A stretch of 64,000 nt of DNA from Clostridia bacterium (GCA_017503135.1 JAFVTQ010000002.1:297502-361501), one strand, 5' to 3'. Counted from the first letter of the stretch, positions 36,103 to 46,395 are shown. The notes: generated by a model not told the origin, from the sequence alone. Numbers and translations: made by a program.

Positions 36103-37257
36103 CTATTCAATTATATCTTCGACCGTTTCTTCTACTATTTCTGCAACGATTTCTTCAACAATTTCTTTTGTTTTTTCTTCGATTGAGTCTTCGGCTGTTG
36201 GAACAATCTCTTCAACCTGTTCTAAGATTTCTTCAACTTTTTTCTCATTGATTTCTGCTAAAATTTCAGGGTCTGGCAATTCGTCAATAGCGGGCACAAC
36301 AGGTGCTGTCACTTCTTTGTGAAGTTCAACCTTTTCGTTGAGCCAGTTTATAATATCCTCATAAATCTCCTGACGATTTGTTTCGTTGAGAATTTCGTGA
36401 CGAGCATCTTCATAAAGCTTCATTGTGACATTTTTGTGCCCCGTCTTTTTAAGTTTCGTATAAACCTCTTCAACACCCTTGCCATAGTCACCTATTGGGT
36501 CTTTTGAGCCTGAAAGCATTAAAATATGCATACTGAGGGGCACAGAGTTAAACCAACGGCGTGATGAAACCTGTTTCAAGAGAGTGAACAACGCTCTCAT
36601 ACCGCTGACAGTGTATTTATATCCGCAAAGGTCGTCTGCAATAAACTTGTCCACTTCTTCTTCGTCGCGAGATACCCAATCACAATGTGTTCTTTTTGGT
36701 GTTTTTCTGTTATAACCACCAAAAGCGATAGTATCAATCAGTTCTGAACGGTGCATTGGTCCATTCTGCTTGATATATGTATTTGCAAGTTGAATACCGA
36801 TTCCAACTGCAGAATTTTCGCCACTTGTACCTGTATAAATTACACCATCAAGCAAATAACCATATTTTGCTGTGTATTTTCTCGCAATCAAAGAGCCCAT
36901 TCCGTGTCCCAACATAAAGAACGGTAAATCAGGATATTCAGTCTTGATTATATCTGTCAAAGTTTTCAAGTCTTCAACAAAATGTTCTTCACCGTCAGTC
37001 TCACCGAAGAAACCGAGCATATCACGGTCAGTTATTGATGAGCCGTGGCCAATATGGTCACTGACAAAAACTGCATAACCCTCTTTGCAAAGTTCAAGAG
37101 CAAATCGAGCATAACGGTTTGAATATTCAGCCATACCGTGAGAAATCTGCACAACTCCCTTAATTGAACCATAGTCAATTGGTGCTGCACTTTGAGCATA
37201 TATATCACACAATCCCGAATGCGACGGAAAACTATATTCCTTTGTTAAGAATTCCAA
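36103..37257 (-). CDS. Alpha/beta hydrolase (monoacylglycerol-lipase type) with acidic tail
   Basis: The product has about 384 residues. The hydrolase_4 domain (about 1-290) has QISHGMAEYSNRY, the nucleophile elbow LGHGMGSLIA, an Asp in SGSKDPIGD and a His in YEDARHEILNE. It is followed by about 80 residues rich in Glu, Ile and Val (repeats of EEIV and VEE). The start is best placed at TTG 37257 after AGGTGA (MEFLTKEYSFPS); an ATG at 37284 has no RBS. Predicted lysophospholipase or monoglyceride lipase. The acidic tail is unusual for the family. Confidence 0.87.
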   Translation of the reverse strand: MEFLTKEYSFPSHSGLCDIYAQSAAPIDYGSIKGVVQISHGMAEYSNRYARFALELCKEGYAVFVSDHIGHGSSITDRDMLGFFGETDGEEHFVEDLKTLTDIIKTEYPDLPFFMLGHGMGSLIARKYTAKYGYLLDGVIYTGTSGENSAVGIGIQLANTYIKQNGPMHRSELIDTIAFGGYNRKTPKRTHCDWVSRDEEEVDKFIADDLCGYKYTVSGMRALFTLLKQVSSRRWFNSVPLSMHILMLSGSKDPIGDYGKGVEEVYTKLKKTGHKNVTMKLYEDARHEILNETNRQEIYEDIINWLNEKVELHKEVTAPVVPAIDELPDPEILAEINEKKVEEILEQVEEIVPTAEDSIEEKTKEIVEEIVAEIVEETVEDIIE

Positions 37258-37356
37258 AAAATCACCTACAAAATTTGATAACATATTTTATCATATATGA
37301 AACAAAAAATCAAATCGTTGAAAACAGACACGATTTATGTTAGAATTTAAGTGTTC

Positions 37357-37432
37357 GGGGGCGTAGCTCAGCTGGGAGAGCGTTTGACTGGCAGTCAAAA
37401 GGTCATGGGTTCGAACCCCACCGTCTCCACCA
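37357..37432 (+). tRNA. tRNA-Ala (anticodon GGC)
   Basis: The 76-base cloverleaf has acceptor GGGGGCG / CGTCTCC, D-arm GCTC...GAGC, anticodon stem TTTGA / TCAAA with loop CTGGCAG, and T-loop TTCGAAC. The G3-U70 pair that defines alanine is present. CCA is encoded. The first T-stem pair is mismatched (A-C). Confidence 0.95.
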
Positions 37433-37436
37433 AAAC

Positions 37437-37470
37437 AAAAAAGGAATTCTCAAATGAGAATTCCTTTTTT
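37437..37470. terminator. Bidirectional terminator after tRNA-Ala
   Basis: AAAGGAATTCTCA and TGAGAATTCCTTT form a stem with an A-run to the left and TTTTTT to the right. It ends the tRNA and the converging anti-sigma transcript. Confidence 0.9.
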
Positions 37471-38428
37471 ATTTAAGCTCTAATGAATTAAAAATTATAC
37501 CTACTTCTTTATTTGTCAATCCTTTGGTGAATAATGTGTATATGCTGTAATCTGTATTGCTTTGGATATTTATAACATATCCTTTGTTTTCTCCGATTCC
37601 GTATCCCATACACTCATATCCTTCTTTTTCGCAATTTATATATGCGTCACCGATGGGTACAAGCACATTGACAAGCGAATAAAAGGCACGCGCCTTACAA
37701 TAATTGTTAGGCGACATAAATATTCCACTTTCAACTTCAGGTTGGCTTATCAAAAATTTCATAAGCTTGATATTTGATTCAGGTGAAATTGTCGTGTCAA
37801 AACCATAAAGCTCTAACCCTCTTTTTACGAATGGTGAAACTATATATCTTTCTGTGCCTGTAAATCCATCTGCATATTCATCATATGTTTCAATTTTAAC
37901 CGACTTGTTTATACTAATCATTTTGTTATTCCCAAAATCAAGAGTAACACTTTTGTAATCAGTTCCATTTGTTTCACTGACTTTATATTCACCCAATTTG
38001 CTATCCACATAAAAGCTTGCAAGATTACATTCAAAATTGCTCTCTGCTTTTGTTTCTTCTGATAAAGTGATGCTTTTCTTAACACTTTCAAGCATAAGAC
38101 TTTCATATTGTTTTTTGCCAAAAAAAACAGGCGCTCTCATACTGACAAACGAGCCTACTATCAAAACCATTGCCAATACTATCACAACTGCTTTAACAAC
38201 AGCTTTTTTCTTATCTTTTTTTATTTTCTTGCCTGTATTTTTTACAGCTTGAGTCATATCGTCATCAACCTTTATATTTACATCCGTTGTTTTTACGTCG
38301 TCAAAGATTTGTTTGCACTGTGGACAAGTAGAAATGTGCTCGTTTATAAAATCTTTTGAGCTATCACTACAAACCCCATCTAAATAAAGTGGTATTAAAT
38401 CTCTTGTAATATCACAGTTTTTATTCAT
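37469..38428 (-). CDS. Anti-sigma factor with zinc finger and one membrane helix
   Basis: The 319-residue product has an N-terminal zf-HC2 type zinc-binding anti-sigma domain (DITRDLIPLYLDGVCSDSSKDFINEHISTCPQCK). A membrane helix follows at about residues 77-97 (AVVKAVVIVLAMVLIVGSFVS), then a 220-residue extracellular part that I do not recognise. It should hold the ECF sigma factor encoded just upstream, whose gene it overlaps by 8 bases. The outer domain is probably the sensor. Confidence 0.88.
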   Translation of the reverse strand: MNKNCDITRDLIPLYLDGVCSDSSKDFINEHISTCPQCKQIFDDVKTTDVNIKVDDDMTQAVKNTGKKIKKDKKKAVVKAVVIVLAMVLIVGSFVSMRAPVFFGKKQYESLMLESVKKSITLSEETKAESNFECNLASFYVDSKLGEYKVSETNGTDYKSVTLDFGNNKMISINKSVKIETYDEYADGFTGTERYIVSPFVKRGLELYGFDTTISPESNIKLMKFLISQPEVESGIFMSPNNYCKARAFYSLVNVLVPIGDAYINCEKEGYECMGYGIGENKGYVINIQSNTDYSIYTLFTKGLTNKEVGIIFNSLELK

Positions 38429-38900
38429 TATTATTCATCCTTTCTGCTATTTTCTGTCTGGCTCTGTAATATGTAACCCTTGCCCAGTTCTCACTTTTAG
38501 AAAAGATTTCACCTATCACCGAATAGCTAAGTTCACCCATAGTTCTCATATAAAACACATCTTTATATGGACTCTCGAGCTCTGTAGCATATTCCAAAAC
38601 AATTTTTGCTTGTTCTCTGTTTTCAAGCCTAACGACAAAGTCGTCAAAATTCGGTATTATCTCTTGCTTAAGTTGCAGATTTTTCTCTTTTCTTTTTAAA
38701 GCTAAAAACTCGTTCTTTGCAATTTTACATAGCCACGTTTCCATTTTACATTCGTTTCGAAACTTATCAATATTGATTAAAGCCTTATAAAAGGTTTCTT
38801 GAGTTATTTCTTCTGCTAAATACTCGTCAAAGCACAAAGAAACAGCATAGCTTTTCACATATTTATAATATTTTTGAAAAATCAACTCTATATTCTCCAT
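38421..38900 (-). CDS. ECF-family RNA polymerase sigma factor
   Basis: The 159-residue product has sigma region 2 (about 20-75: LAEEITQETFYKALINIDKFRNECKMETWLCKIAKNEF in outline) and region 4 (about 105-155: ELSYSVIGEIFSKSENWARVTYYRARQKI). The start is the ATG at 38900 behind GGGAG. Paired with the membrane anti-sigma factor downstream, so it probably responds to envelope signals. The target genes are unknown. Confidence 0.93.
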   Translation of the reverse strand: MENIELIFQKYYKYVKSYAVSLCFDEYLAEEITQETFYKALINIDKFRNECKMETWLCKIAKNEFLALKRKEKNLQLKQEIIPNFDDFVVRLENREQAKIVLEYATELESPYKDVFYMRTMGELSYSVIGEIFSKSENWARVTYYRARQKIAERMNNNE

Positions 38901-39002
38901 GCTCTGCTCCCTTTCTTTTGACTTCATATATTAGATGAACCAAAACCGATTTTGTTACAAAAACTTGCAAAAAACTGAGGGTAGTAAACTTATATGCAAA
39001 CT

Positions 39003-39052
39003 ATCTCTCCCCCAGTCTTCTTACGCAGACAGCCCCCTCGTCAGAGGGGGCC
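39003..39052. repeat. Double-hairpin dispersed repeat (Firmicutes type)
   Basis: Two neighbouring stems: GTCT...AGAC (39016-39030) and GCCCCCTC / GAGGGGGC with a GTCA loop (39032-39051). I recognise this kind of element as a common multicopy intergenic repeat of gut Firmicutes (from memory). It lies between valS and the sigma factor gene. Confidence 0.55.
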
Positions 39053-39067
39053 GCTATTGGATTTCCT

Positions 39068-41770
39068 TTATTTATTTGCAATCTTTGCGATGCTTTCTTC
39101 AAGCATTGCAAGTTTTTCGTTGTATTTTGCAAGTTTTTCACGTTGTTCATTAACGAGTGCTTCAGGTGCTTTTGCAACGAATTTTTCGTTGTTGAGTTTG
39201 CCTGAAACGAATGCGATTTCTTTAAGCACGCCTGCTTTTTCTTTTTCAAGACGCTCTAATTCAGCCTTGAAGTCAACGAGTTCGTCAAGTGGAATAAAGA
39301 GTCTTGCGTCTTCTGTAATGATAGCAACTGCGCCGTCTTCTTCATAGCCCTTAACGATTTCAACATCACTTGCAGATGCAAGTCTTACGAAGAAATTAGC
39401 ACCCTCAGAGAATGTGTTTTCATAAGCAGTTTCAATGAAAATCTTTGCTTTCTTTGATGGTGGAACATTCATTTCTGCACGACGGTTACGAACAGCCTTA
39501 ATTGCAGTCATAATCTTTTCCATTTCTGCTTCGTCAGCCTTGAATGAAAGTTCATCACTGAATACAGGCCATTCTGAAATCATAATTGAATCGCCATCGT
39601 GTGGAAGTGTCTGCCAGATTTCTTCTGTGATGAATGGCATAAATGGATGTAAAAGTTTGAGCGTATTTGACATTACATAAACGAGCACTGCTTTAACAGT
39701 TGCTTTTGCAGTTGCACACTCGCCGTTAAGACGGATTTTTGCGATTTCGATATACCAGTCGCAGAAGATATCCCAAATGAAGTCATAGAGTTTCTGTACT
39801 GCAAGACCGAGTTCAAACTTTTCAAGTGATTCTGTAACATCTTTTACAAGGTCATTGTATTTAGACAAAATCCATTTATCTTCAATAGCAAGGTTATTTG
39901 GAACATATGGTGCATATTCGTTTTCATCAAGATTCATAAGAATGAAACGAGCAGCATTCCAAATCTTGTTAGCAAAGTTACGGCTTGCTTCAACTTTTTC
40001 GTCAGAGAAACGCATATCGTTACCTGGGCTGTTACCTGTTGCAAGAGTAAATCTCAATGCGTCAGCGCCGTACTGGTCGATAATTTCAAGTGGGTCAATA
40101 CCGTTACCGAGAGATTTTGACATCTTTCTACCCTGTGCGTCACGAACAAGACCATGAATAAGAACTGTGTCAAATGGAACTTGTCCTGTGTATTCAAGAG
40201 CAGAGAAAATCATACGAGAAACCCAGAAACCGATAATATCGTAACCTGTTACAAGTGTATTTGTTGGGTAGTAATGTTTAAGGTCTTCTGTCTGTTCAGG
40301 CCAACCAAGTGTTGAGAATGGCCAGAGTGCTGATGAGAACCAAGTGTCAAGAGTATCTTCATCCTGACGAAGATGTGTGCTGCCACATTTTGGACAAGTA
40401 GTTACTTCTGTCTTTGAAACGATTGTTTCACCACAGTCATCACAATACCAAGCAGGAATTCTGTGTCCCCACCAGAGCTGACGAGAAATACACCAGTCAC
40501 GAGTTCCGTTCATCCAGTTAAGATAGTTCTTTGTAAATCTTTCAGGAATAAACTTTGTTTCGCCCTTTTCTACTGCTTCAATAGCAGGTTTTGCCAAAGG
40601 AACCATACGAACAAACCACTGTTTTGAAACCATTGGTTCAATTGTGTTGTGACAACGATAGCAAGTACCAACCTCGTGCTTACGTGGTTCTGTTTCTTTA
40701 AGGTATCCACCTGCTTTAAGGTCAGCAAGTATTGCTTTTCTTGCTTCCATTGTTGTCATACCAGCATATTTGCCACAATCAAGAACTTCAGGCTCGTTTT
40801 CAGTAGCCCTTCCACTTGCGATAAGCTCGTCTGCAATTCTCTTGTCTTCTGCACCTGTTAAGTGACCGTCATAAGTAAATGTACGAACAATAGGAAGATT
40901 GTGTCTTTGACCTACTTCAAAGTCGTTAGGATCGTGAGCAGGAGTAATTTTTACAACACCTGTACCCTTTGTCATATCTGCGTGCTCGTCACAAACGATT
41001 GGAATTTCTTTATTAAGAAGTGGCAAGATTACATGACAGCCATGAAGATGCTTATATCTCTCGTCTTCTGCATTGATAGCAACAGCAGTATCACCAAGCA
41101 TTGTTTCAGGACGAGTTGTTGCAAGTTCAAGTTGCTCGCCTGTTTCTTTAACTGTGTAAAGAAGATGCCAGAAGAAGCCGTCCTGTTCTTCATATTCAAC
41201 TTCTGCATCAGAAATTGATGTATTACAGCAAGGACACCAGTTAACCATGCGGTTACCACGATAGATAAGGTCTTTTTCATAAAGACGAACGAAAACTTCG
41301 TTAACAGCCTTACTGCAACCTTCGTCAAGAGTAAATCTTTCTCTATCCCAGTCGCAAGATGAACCGAGTTTCTTTAACTGTTCAATAATTCTGCCACCAT
41401 ATTGCTTTTTCCAGTCCCAAGCTCTTTCTAAAAAGCCATCACGACCTAAATCGTCTTTTGTAATACCTTCTGCTCTCATTGTTTCAACAATTTTTGCTTC
41501 AGTTGCGATAGATGCGTGGTCAGTACCTGGAAGCCAAAGTGTATCATAACCTGCCATTCTGTGATAACGGATAAGAATATCCTGTAATGTGTTATCAAGA
41601 GCATGGCCCATATGAAGTTGACCTGTGATGTTTGGAGGTGGAATTACAATAGTGTAAGTCTTTTTGCCTTCCTCACGCTTTGCGTGGAAATATTTGTTTG
41701 AAAGCCAGTCTTTGTATATCCTGTCTTCAACATTTTTCGGATTATACTGTTTTTCAAGTTCCTTAGACAT
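39068..41770 (-). CDS. valS: Valyl-tRNA synthetase
   Basis: The 900-residue class I enzyme has the HIGH-type motif [15 protein letters not shown], an editing (CP1) domain, the zinc-type knuckle CDDCGE...CPKCGS, the KMSKS loop [14 protein letters not shown], and a C-terminal coiled coil arm (about 835-900). It charges tRNA-Val. The ATG at 41770 is 8 bases after AAAGGA. It is controlled by the T-box leader directly upstream. Confidence 0.98.
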   Translation of the reverse strand: MSKELEKQYNPKNVEDRIYKDWLSNKYFHAKREEGKKTYTIVIPPPNITGQLHMGHALDNTLQDILIRYHRMAGYDTLWLPGTDHASIATEAKIVETMRAEGITKDDLGRDGFLERAWDWKKQYGGRIIEQLKKLGSSCDWDRERFTLDEGCSKAVNEVFVRLYEKDLIYRGNRMVNWCPCCNTSISDAEVEYEEQDGFFWHLLYTVKETGEQLELATTRPETMLGDTAVAINAEDERYKHLHGCHVILPLLNKEIPIVCDEHADMTKGTGVVKITPAHDPNDFEVGQRHNLPIVRTFTYDGHLTGAEDKRIADELIASGRATENEPEVLDCGKYAGMTTMEARKAILADLKAGGYLKETEPRKHEVGTCYRCHNTIEPMVSKQWFVRMVPLAKPAIEAVEKGETKFIPERFTKNYLNWMNGTRDWCISRQLWWGHRIPAWYCDDCGETIVSKTEVTTCPKCGSTHLRQDEDTLDTWFSSALWPFSTLGWPEQTEDLKHYYPTNTLVTGYDIIGFWVSRMIFSALEYTGQVPFDTVLIHGLVRDAQGRKMSKSLGNGIDPLEIIDQYGADALRFTLATGNSPGNDMRFSDEKVEASRNFANKIWNAARFILMNLDENEYAPYVPNNLAIEDKWILSKYNDLVKDVTESLEKFELGLAVQKLYDFIWDIFCDWYIEIAKIRLNGECATAKATVKAVLVYVMSNTLKLLHPFMPFITEEIWQTLPHDGDSIMISEWPVFSDELSFKADEAEMEKIMTAIKAVRNRRAEMNVPPSKKAKIFIETAYENTFSEGANFFVRLASASDVEIVKGYEEDGAVAIITEDARLFIPLDELVDFKAELERLEKEKAGVLKEIAFVSGKLNNEKFVAKAPEALVNEQREKLAKYNEKLAMLEESIAKIANK

Positions 41771-41802
41771 ATATTTCATCCTTTCAGTTAATTTATAAAA
41801 TA

Positions 41803-42040
41803 AAAATCGTCCCATACAAAATGTATGAGACGAAAAAATATCCGTGGTACCACTCAAATTGCTGTTTTAAAACAGCCACTTAAAATTCTTAACGGGAATT
41901 ACTCGTTTTCACTTAACGGTATTTCTACTTTAGGCGAAACCACTCGAAAGCTACATATCAATTTAAGGGTTGTATTGTCTTGCACCAAGCGACAACTCTC
42001 TGAAAGCTAACACAATAAATCTTACTCTTTGTCATAGTGT
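41803..42040 (-). promoter_or_regulatory. T-box riboswitch (valine)
   Basis: The leader on the minus strand contains the T-box core GAGTGGTACCACGG (41842-41855). It is followed by a terminator stem CGTCTCATACA / TGTATGGGACG with a T-run (41803-41837). A GTA triplet (minus strand of 41952-41954) in the upstream stem I region is a fitting Val specifier codon. Uncharged tRNA-Val would favour the antiterminator and valS expression. The specifier is inferred. Confidence 0.92.
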
Positions 42041-42062
42041 TTATTTTATTTAATTCCAAATG

Positions 42063-42091
42063 ATTTTAACAGTAAATAGGCTAATTGTCAA
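42063..42091 (-). promoter_or_regulatory. Promoter of valS
   Basis: TTGACA (42086-42091), 17 bases, TAAAAT (42063-42068) on the minus strand. The -35 lies within the last codons of comF. Confidence 0.8.
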
Positions 42092-42797
42092 GGTCTTTTG
42101 ACACCTTTTTACCCGTTAGTGCAACAGTGACGCAATAAACCTTTTCTGCGCCACGAATTTTGAGAATTTTGGCACATTCATTAAGTGTTGCACCCGTTGT
42201 TTTGATGTCATCAACCAATAAAATTGTTTTGCCGTTAACATCTTCATTTTCTCTCACATCATAGACACCGAGCACATTACCCTTGCGCCTGTTCTGTGTT
42301 GATTCGTGCTGTATATCATTGTCAAAAATCTTTATAAGAACATTCCTCACGGGTAATGACAATAATTTTGAAAGCTCTGTTGCAAGCAACTCGCTTTGAT
42401 TATAATCTCTGTGTCTTTGTTGAAATGACGATATTGGCACAAAAGTCATATAGTCAAAATTTATATGAGCAAAATCTGTTTCTATGGACTTTGCCATATC
42501 TTTTGCAAAGTGATATGCCATAAAATCTCTTCCGCCAAATTTAAGCCTTGCTATTCCGTCAACAACACCATCTTCATAATAAAATGGCGAGGTTATTCCG
42601 TCATATCTCATTTTATGCTTATTACACTTGCATCTAATTTTACCTGCACCACAATATTTGCAACGCTCACCCGTTATTCTCGGCAAATGGTTTTTGCAAT
42701 CTTCGCAAAGGGTTTCGCCCTTATTTAAAAGCTTGCCACAATAGGTGCATTTATTGGTAAGAAGCAACCAAAGAAGTGCATCTTTTATTCTGCCCAT
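42081..42797 (-). CDS. comF: ComF family protein (phosphoribosyltransferase fold)
   Basis: The 238-residue product has an N-terminal double zinc finger (CTYCGKLL...CEDC, CKYCGAGKIRCKC) and a C-terminal PRTase domain with ILLVDDIKTTGATLNECAKIL. ComF is needed for DNA uptake in competent Bacillus, but the family is widespread in non-competent species too. Coupled to the preceding gene by TAATG. Confidence 0.92.
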   Translation of the reverse strand: MGRIKDALLWLLLTNKCTYCGKLLNKGETLCEDCKNHLPRITGERCKYCGAGKIRCKCNKHKMRYDGITSPFYYEDGVVDGIARLKFGGRDFMAYHFAKDMAKSIETDFAHINFDYMTFVPISSFQQRHRDYNQSELLATELSKLLSLPVRNVLIKIFDNDIQHESTQNRRKGNVLGVYDVRENEDVNGKTILLVDDIKTTGATLNECAKILKIRGAEKVYCVTVALTGKKVSKDLDN

Positions 42798-43351
42798 TAC
42801 ACAGTGAGAGATGTAATAATTGATGAATAAACTTTAACAGGGTCATCAATAAAATTCTTCTTAACTGTTTCAAGCTGAAGACTGTCAACAACATATATTG
42901 AGAGCTTCATAAGCTCTGTGCCCCTATCAAAGAGAGTGAATGTGATTGTGTATCCACCATCTTCGTGTTTTTCCACTTCAATTTTATTCTCGCGTTCAAT
43001 TTTGGCACGAGTAACTAATCTGATTGCAGAGTTAATTGCTTTTTCACGGACAGTTTTTGGCAAAGATGTCTGCAAAAGCTCTGCTGCTTCTCTACCTTTA
43101 TCTGTAACTGATAAAACTTCTTCCATATCTAAAATATCTGCAGTGATATTACCTGTTTTCAAAAGTTCTTCAATAGCCTGACCGACTTCAAAATAGTTTG
43201 CAAGACCATCTTCTTGCATTGCTTCATTGAGCATCTGTCTTGTCATTGGAGCATCGACACTCTTTAACAAATAACAAATGAGCAAACGGATATCATCACG
43301 ATTACGAAGTCCACCTAATTCAATTCCTGCATCAAATGCATCATATTGCAT
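42797..43351 (-). CDS. DUF4364-like protein
   Basis: The 184-residue product is predicted to have an N-terminal winged helix (about 15-95: RDDIRLLICYLLKSVDAPMTRQML) and a beta-rich C-terminal half. This is the layout of the clostridial DUF4364 family as I recall it. No function is known; the helix part suggests a regulator. It sits between the HAD phosphatase and comF genes. Confidence 0.8.
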   Translation of the reverse strand: MQYDAFDAGIELGGLRNRDDIRLLICYLLKSVDAPMTRQMLNEAMQEDGLANYFEVGQAIEELLKTGNITADILDMEEVLSVTDKGREAAELLQTSLPKTVREKAINSAIRLVTRAKIERENKIEVEKHEDGGYTITFTLFDRGTELMKLSIYVVDSLQLETVKKNFIDDPVKVYSSIITSLTV

Positions 43352-43357
43352 AATTCT

Positions 43358-44155
43358 TTACTCCTGTAAAAGACCTAAAATTTCTTTAATATCATTATAG
43401 ACATAAGTTGGTTTGATTTCGCTGTTGTCAATATCTTCTTGTGTGCTTTCACCACTGAGAACACAAATTGTATCAACACCCGCGTTCACACCGGAAGCAA
43501 TGTCAGTATAGAGTCTGTCGCCAATAACAACAGTTTCTTCTTTTGTAAACTTTGAACGGCTTACAGAATAATCAATCATAAAACCATCGGGTTTACCAAT
43601 ATAAAGAGGTCTGCGACTCGTTGCATAGTTGATTGCTTCACACATTGCAAAGCAGTCCGGCACAAGACCAAATTCTGTTGGGCATCCCCTATCAGGATTT
43701 GTCGCGATATATGGAATGTCCTTTTTAGTCTGCAACAAATATGAAACATCCCAAAGCTTTTTATATGTAAGCTCCGTATCATAACCAACGCAGATACAAT
43801 CAGTATCTTCGTCTGCTTCTGTTGTGATATTAACGCCGAACTTTTTCATTTCTTCAATCATTGAGACAGTGCCCATACAATAAATCTTCTTGCCTTCAAA
43901 ATGCTCGTTCAGATAAAGAGCAGTTGCCTGAGAAGATGTAAAAAAATTGTCTTCGGTCACCTTAATTCCCATTTTTGAAAGCTTTATAACATAATCCTTG
44001 ACTGAACGGGATGAGTTGTTTGTGATGAACACATATTGCCCACCAATGCTCTCAATATGTGCTAAAAACTCGTTAACACATTCAAAAAGACGAGCACCCT
44101 CATAAATTGTTCCGTCCATATCAAGAAGAAACAACTTCTTGTCTTTTAATGCCAC
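43358..44155 (-). CDS. HAD-IIA family phosphatase (NagD/PGP type)
   Basis: The 265-residue product has motif I LLDMDGTIYEG, motif II FITNNSSRS, and IGKPDGFMID plus VIGDRLYTDIASGVNAG for motifs III and IV. The start is GTG, 10 bases after AAGGA. It probably dephosphorylates a small sugar phosphate or a nucleotide; the substrate is unknown. Confidence 0.9.
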   Translation of the reverse strand: MALKDKKLFLLDMDGTIYEGARLFECVNEFLAHIESIGGQYVFITNNSSRSVKDYVIKLSKMGIKVTEDNFFTSSQATALYLNEHFEGKKIYCMGTVSMIEEMKKFGVNITTEADEDTDCICVGYDTELTYKKLWDVSYLLQTKKDIPYIATNPDRGCPTEFGLVPDCFAMCEAINYATSRRPLYIGKPDGFMIDYSVSRSKFTKEETVVIGDRLYTDIASGVNAGVDTICVLSGESTQEDIDNSEIKPTYVYNDIKEILGLLQE

Positions 44156-44168
44156 TATATATCAATCC

Positions 44169-45227
44169 TTATCTATTTGCTTTAAGCTTTGCGAAAAGTT
44201 TTACATTGCCTGACTTAACCTTAGAGATTATTGTGCTTTCAAGATATACAAGGCTTGTTGAATTCATCTTGTATGGAATAAGCATAATTTTCATAACCGT
44301 TGAGTTAGGTTGTGCAATTTTAAGTGCAGTTTTTGTTCTGTCACTATTAAGCATTGATTTGATTGCTGCTTTTTTCTCTTTTGTTGAAAGTGTGCAAGCA
44401 GTATTTGTAACATTCTCAACACATCCAACAATTCTTTCGATATAACGGCGCTGAATCATCTCTTGACTTTCTGCGCTGTCAACATCCCAATGCTTATAAA
44501 GGTCAAGCATCCAGCCGTGCTCTTCTTCACGCTTATCGAGCATATCACTTCTGTATTTAGCTGTTTCACTATCTGCACGAGCTCTCATAAAGTGATAGTA
44601 TTTATCTTCCATAAGAACAACTCTTTCCACATCACGAACAACATCAAGGTTGAATGGAAAATCGTCCCAGAAAGTATTTCTGAATCGGATGTCGTTATCC
44701 ATTATATATTTTCTCTCGAAAAGTTTGTTCCAAGGTGTATAGAGAAGGTTTTTATCAAACATATTGTGAGCATATTCACGGAATTCACGCTGATTTGCAA
44801 ACACCTTTGTTGGAAGTGCCTGTTCCTGTGAATAGAATTCTGTATCTGAATAATATGTGTCAATATAATAACCTGCAACAACAAGTTGAGCGTTATTTTC
44901 TTTTGCCATTTTATACATATCTTCAAACATTGTTGGCTCTGCCCAGTCGTCTGAGTCAACAAAATAGAGATATTCACCCTTTGCCTGTGGAATAGCAGTA
45001 TTACGGGCACTTGGTGCTCCACCATTTTCTTTGTGAATAACAGTTATACGGCTATCGTTTTTTGCATATTCATCACAAATTGCACCTGAATTATCAGGTG
45101 AGCCGTCATCAACTGCAATAAGTTCCCATTCTGTAAGAGTTTGTGCCTGAAGACTTTCAATGCATTTACCGATAAATTTTTCAACATTATAAACCGGCAT
45201 AATTGCAGAAATTTTTACATCGCTCAT
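44169..45227 (-). CDS. Glycosyltransferase family 2
   Basis: The 352-residue GT2 (GT-A fold) enzyme starts ISAIMPVYNVEKFIGKCIESL, with the nucleotide-binding DDGSPDNSG and the DxD-like FVDSDDW near residue 95. There is no membrane helix. It follows glf by 2 bases, so it likely adds galactofuranose or another sugar in a cell-surface glycan. Confidence 0.92.
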   Translation of the reverse strand: MSDVKISAIMPVYNVEKFIGKCIESLQAQTLTEWELIAVDDGSPDNSGAICDEYAKNDSRITVIHKENGGAPSARNTAIPQAKGEYLYFVDSDDWAEPTMFEDMYKMAKENNAQLVVAGYYIDTYYSDTEFYSQEQALPTKVFANQREFREYAHNMFDKNLLYTPWNKLFERKYIMDNDIRFRNTFWDDFPFNLDVVRDVERVVLMEDKYYHFMRARADSETAKYRSDMLDKREEEHGWMLDLYKHWDVDSAESQEMIQRRYIERIVGCVENVTNTACTLSTKEKKAAIKSMLNSDRTKTALKIAQPNSTVMKIMLIPYKMNSTSLVYLESTIISKVKSGNVKLFAKLKANR

Positions 45228-45229
45228 AA

Positions 45230-46339
45230 TTATAACTCCTCATCACAAAGGTTAAGTGCAGCTTCAATGCACTTGTCCATATCGTAATATTTATACATAC
45301 CAAGACGACCACCAAAAAGGATTCCATCTTGTTCTTTTGCCAACTGAGCATACTGCTCATAGAGAGAATTGTTCTGCTCGTCGTTGATTGGATAATAAGG
45401 CTCGTCACCCTCGTGCCAATCTGCAGGATATTCTCTTGTAATAACTGTCTTTGGTTGCTTGCCGAATTCAAAATGCTTGTGTTCAATTATTCTTGTGAAT
45501 GGAATTTCACGCTCGTTATAATTGACAACTGCAACGCCTTGATAATTCTCGCAATCAAGAGTTTCTGTTTCGAAATTAAGGCTTCTGTATCCTAAATGTC
45601 CTAATTTATAATCAAAGAAAGCATCGACTGTACCAGTATAAAGACATTTGTCTGCTAATGCCAAGAAACCTTCTTTATCACTGAAAAAGTCTGTGTTAAG
45701 ACGAACTTCAATTCCATCGAGCAACTTTTCAATGATTACATTATAGCCACCTTCTGGAATACCTTGATAACGGTCATTGAAATAGTTATTATCATAAGTA
45801 TATCTGACAGGCAAACGCTTGATAATGAAAGGTGGAAGGTCCTTGCAATCTCTACCCCATTGTTTTTCTGTGTAGCCTTTGATAAGTTTTGTGTAGATTT
45901 CACGACCTACCAAGCTGATTGCTTGTTCTTCAAGGTTCTGTGGTTCACCTTTGATTTCAGCTCTTTGCTCAGCAATAACCTTCTGTGCTTCTTCAGGTGT
46001 TGAAATGCCAAACATTTTTGAAAAAGTATTCATATTAAAAGGCAAGTTATACATTTCGCCTTTGTATTTTCCAACAGGTGAATTTATGAAATTATTGAAT
46101 TCGCAAAGCTCGTTAACATAATCCCATACTCTTTTGTTGCTTGTATGGAAAATGTGAGCACCATATTTATGAACTGTGATACCCTCAATGTTTTCACAAT
46201 AAATGTTACCACCAATATGGTCTCTTTTTTCAATAACGAGACATTTCTTACCTTTTTTTGTCGCTTCATGAGCAAAAACTGCACCAAAAAGCCCACTACC
46301 AACTATAAGATAATCATATTTTTTCACATTGTTTGTCAT
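45230..46339 (-). CDS. glf: UDP-galactopyranose mutase
   Basis: The 369-residue flavoenzyme has YLIVGSGLFGAVFAHEATKKGKKCLVIEKRDHIGGN as its FAD-binding N-terminus and the Glf marks HKYGAHIFHTSNKRVWDYV, KGYTEKQWG and RLPVRYTYDNNYFNDRYQGIP. It converts UDP-galactopyranose to UDP-galactofuranose. An operon with the GT2 gene downstream points to a galactofuranose-containing surface glycan. Confidence 0.97.
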   Translation of the reverse strand: MTNNVKKYDYLIVGSGLFGAVFAHEATKKGKKCLVIEKRDHIGGNIYCENIEGITVHKYGAHIFHTSNKRVWDYVNELCEFNNFINSPVGKYKGEMYNLPFNMNTFSKMFGISTPEEAQKVIAEQRAEIKGEPQNLEEQAISLVGREIYTKLIKGYTEKQWGRDCKDLPPFIIKRLPVRYTYDNNYFNDRYQGIPEGGYNVIIEKLLDGIEVRLNTDFFSDKEGFLALADKCLYTGTVDAFFDYKLGHLGYRSLNFETETLDCENYQGVAVVNYNEREIPFTRIIEHKHFEFGKQPKTVITREYPADWHEGDEPYYPINDEQNNSLYEQYAQLAKEQDGILFGGRLGMYKYYDMDKCIEAALNLCDEEL

Positions 46340-46395
46340 AGTATCACCTTTTCAATATTTTGAAGTTGTAACAACCCGATTTTACCTTTGAGAAT

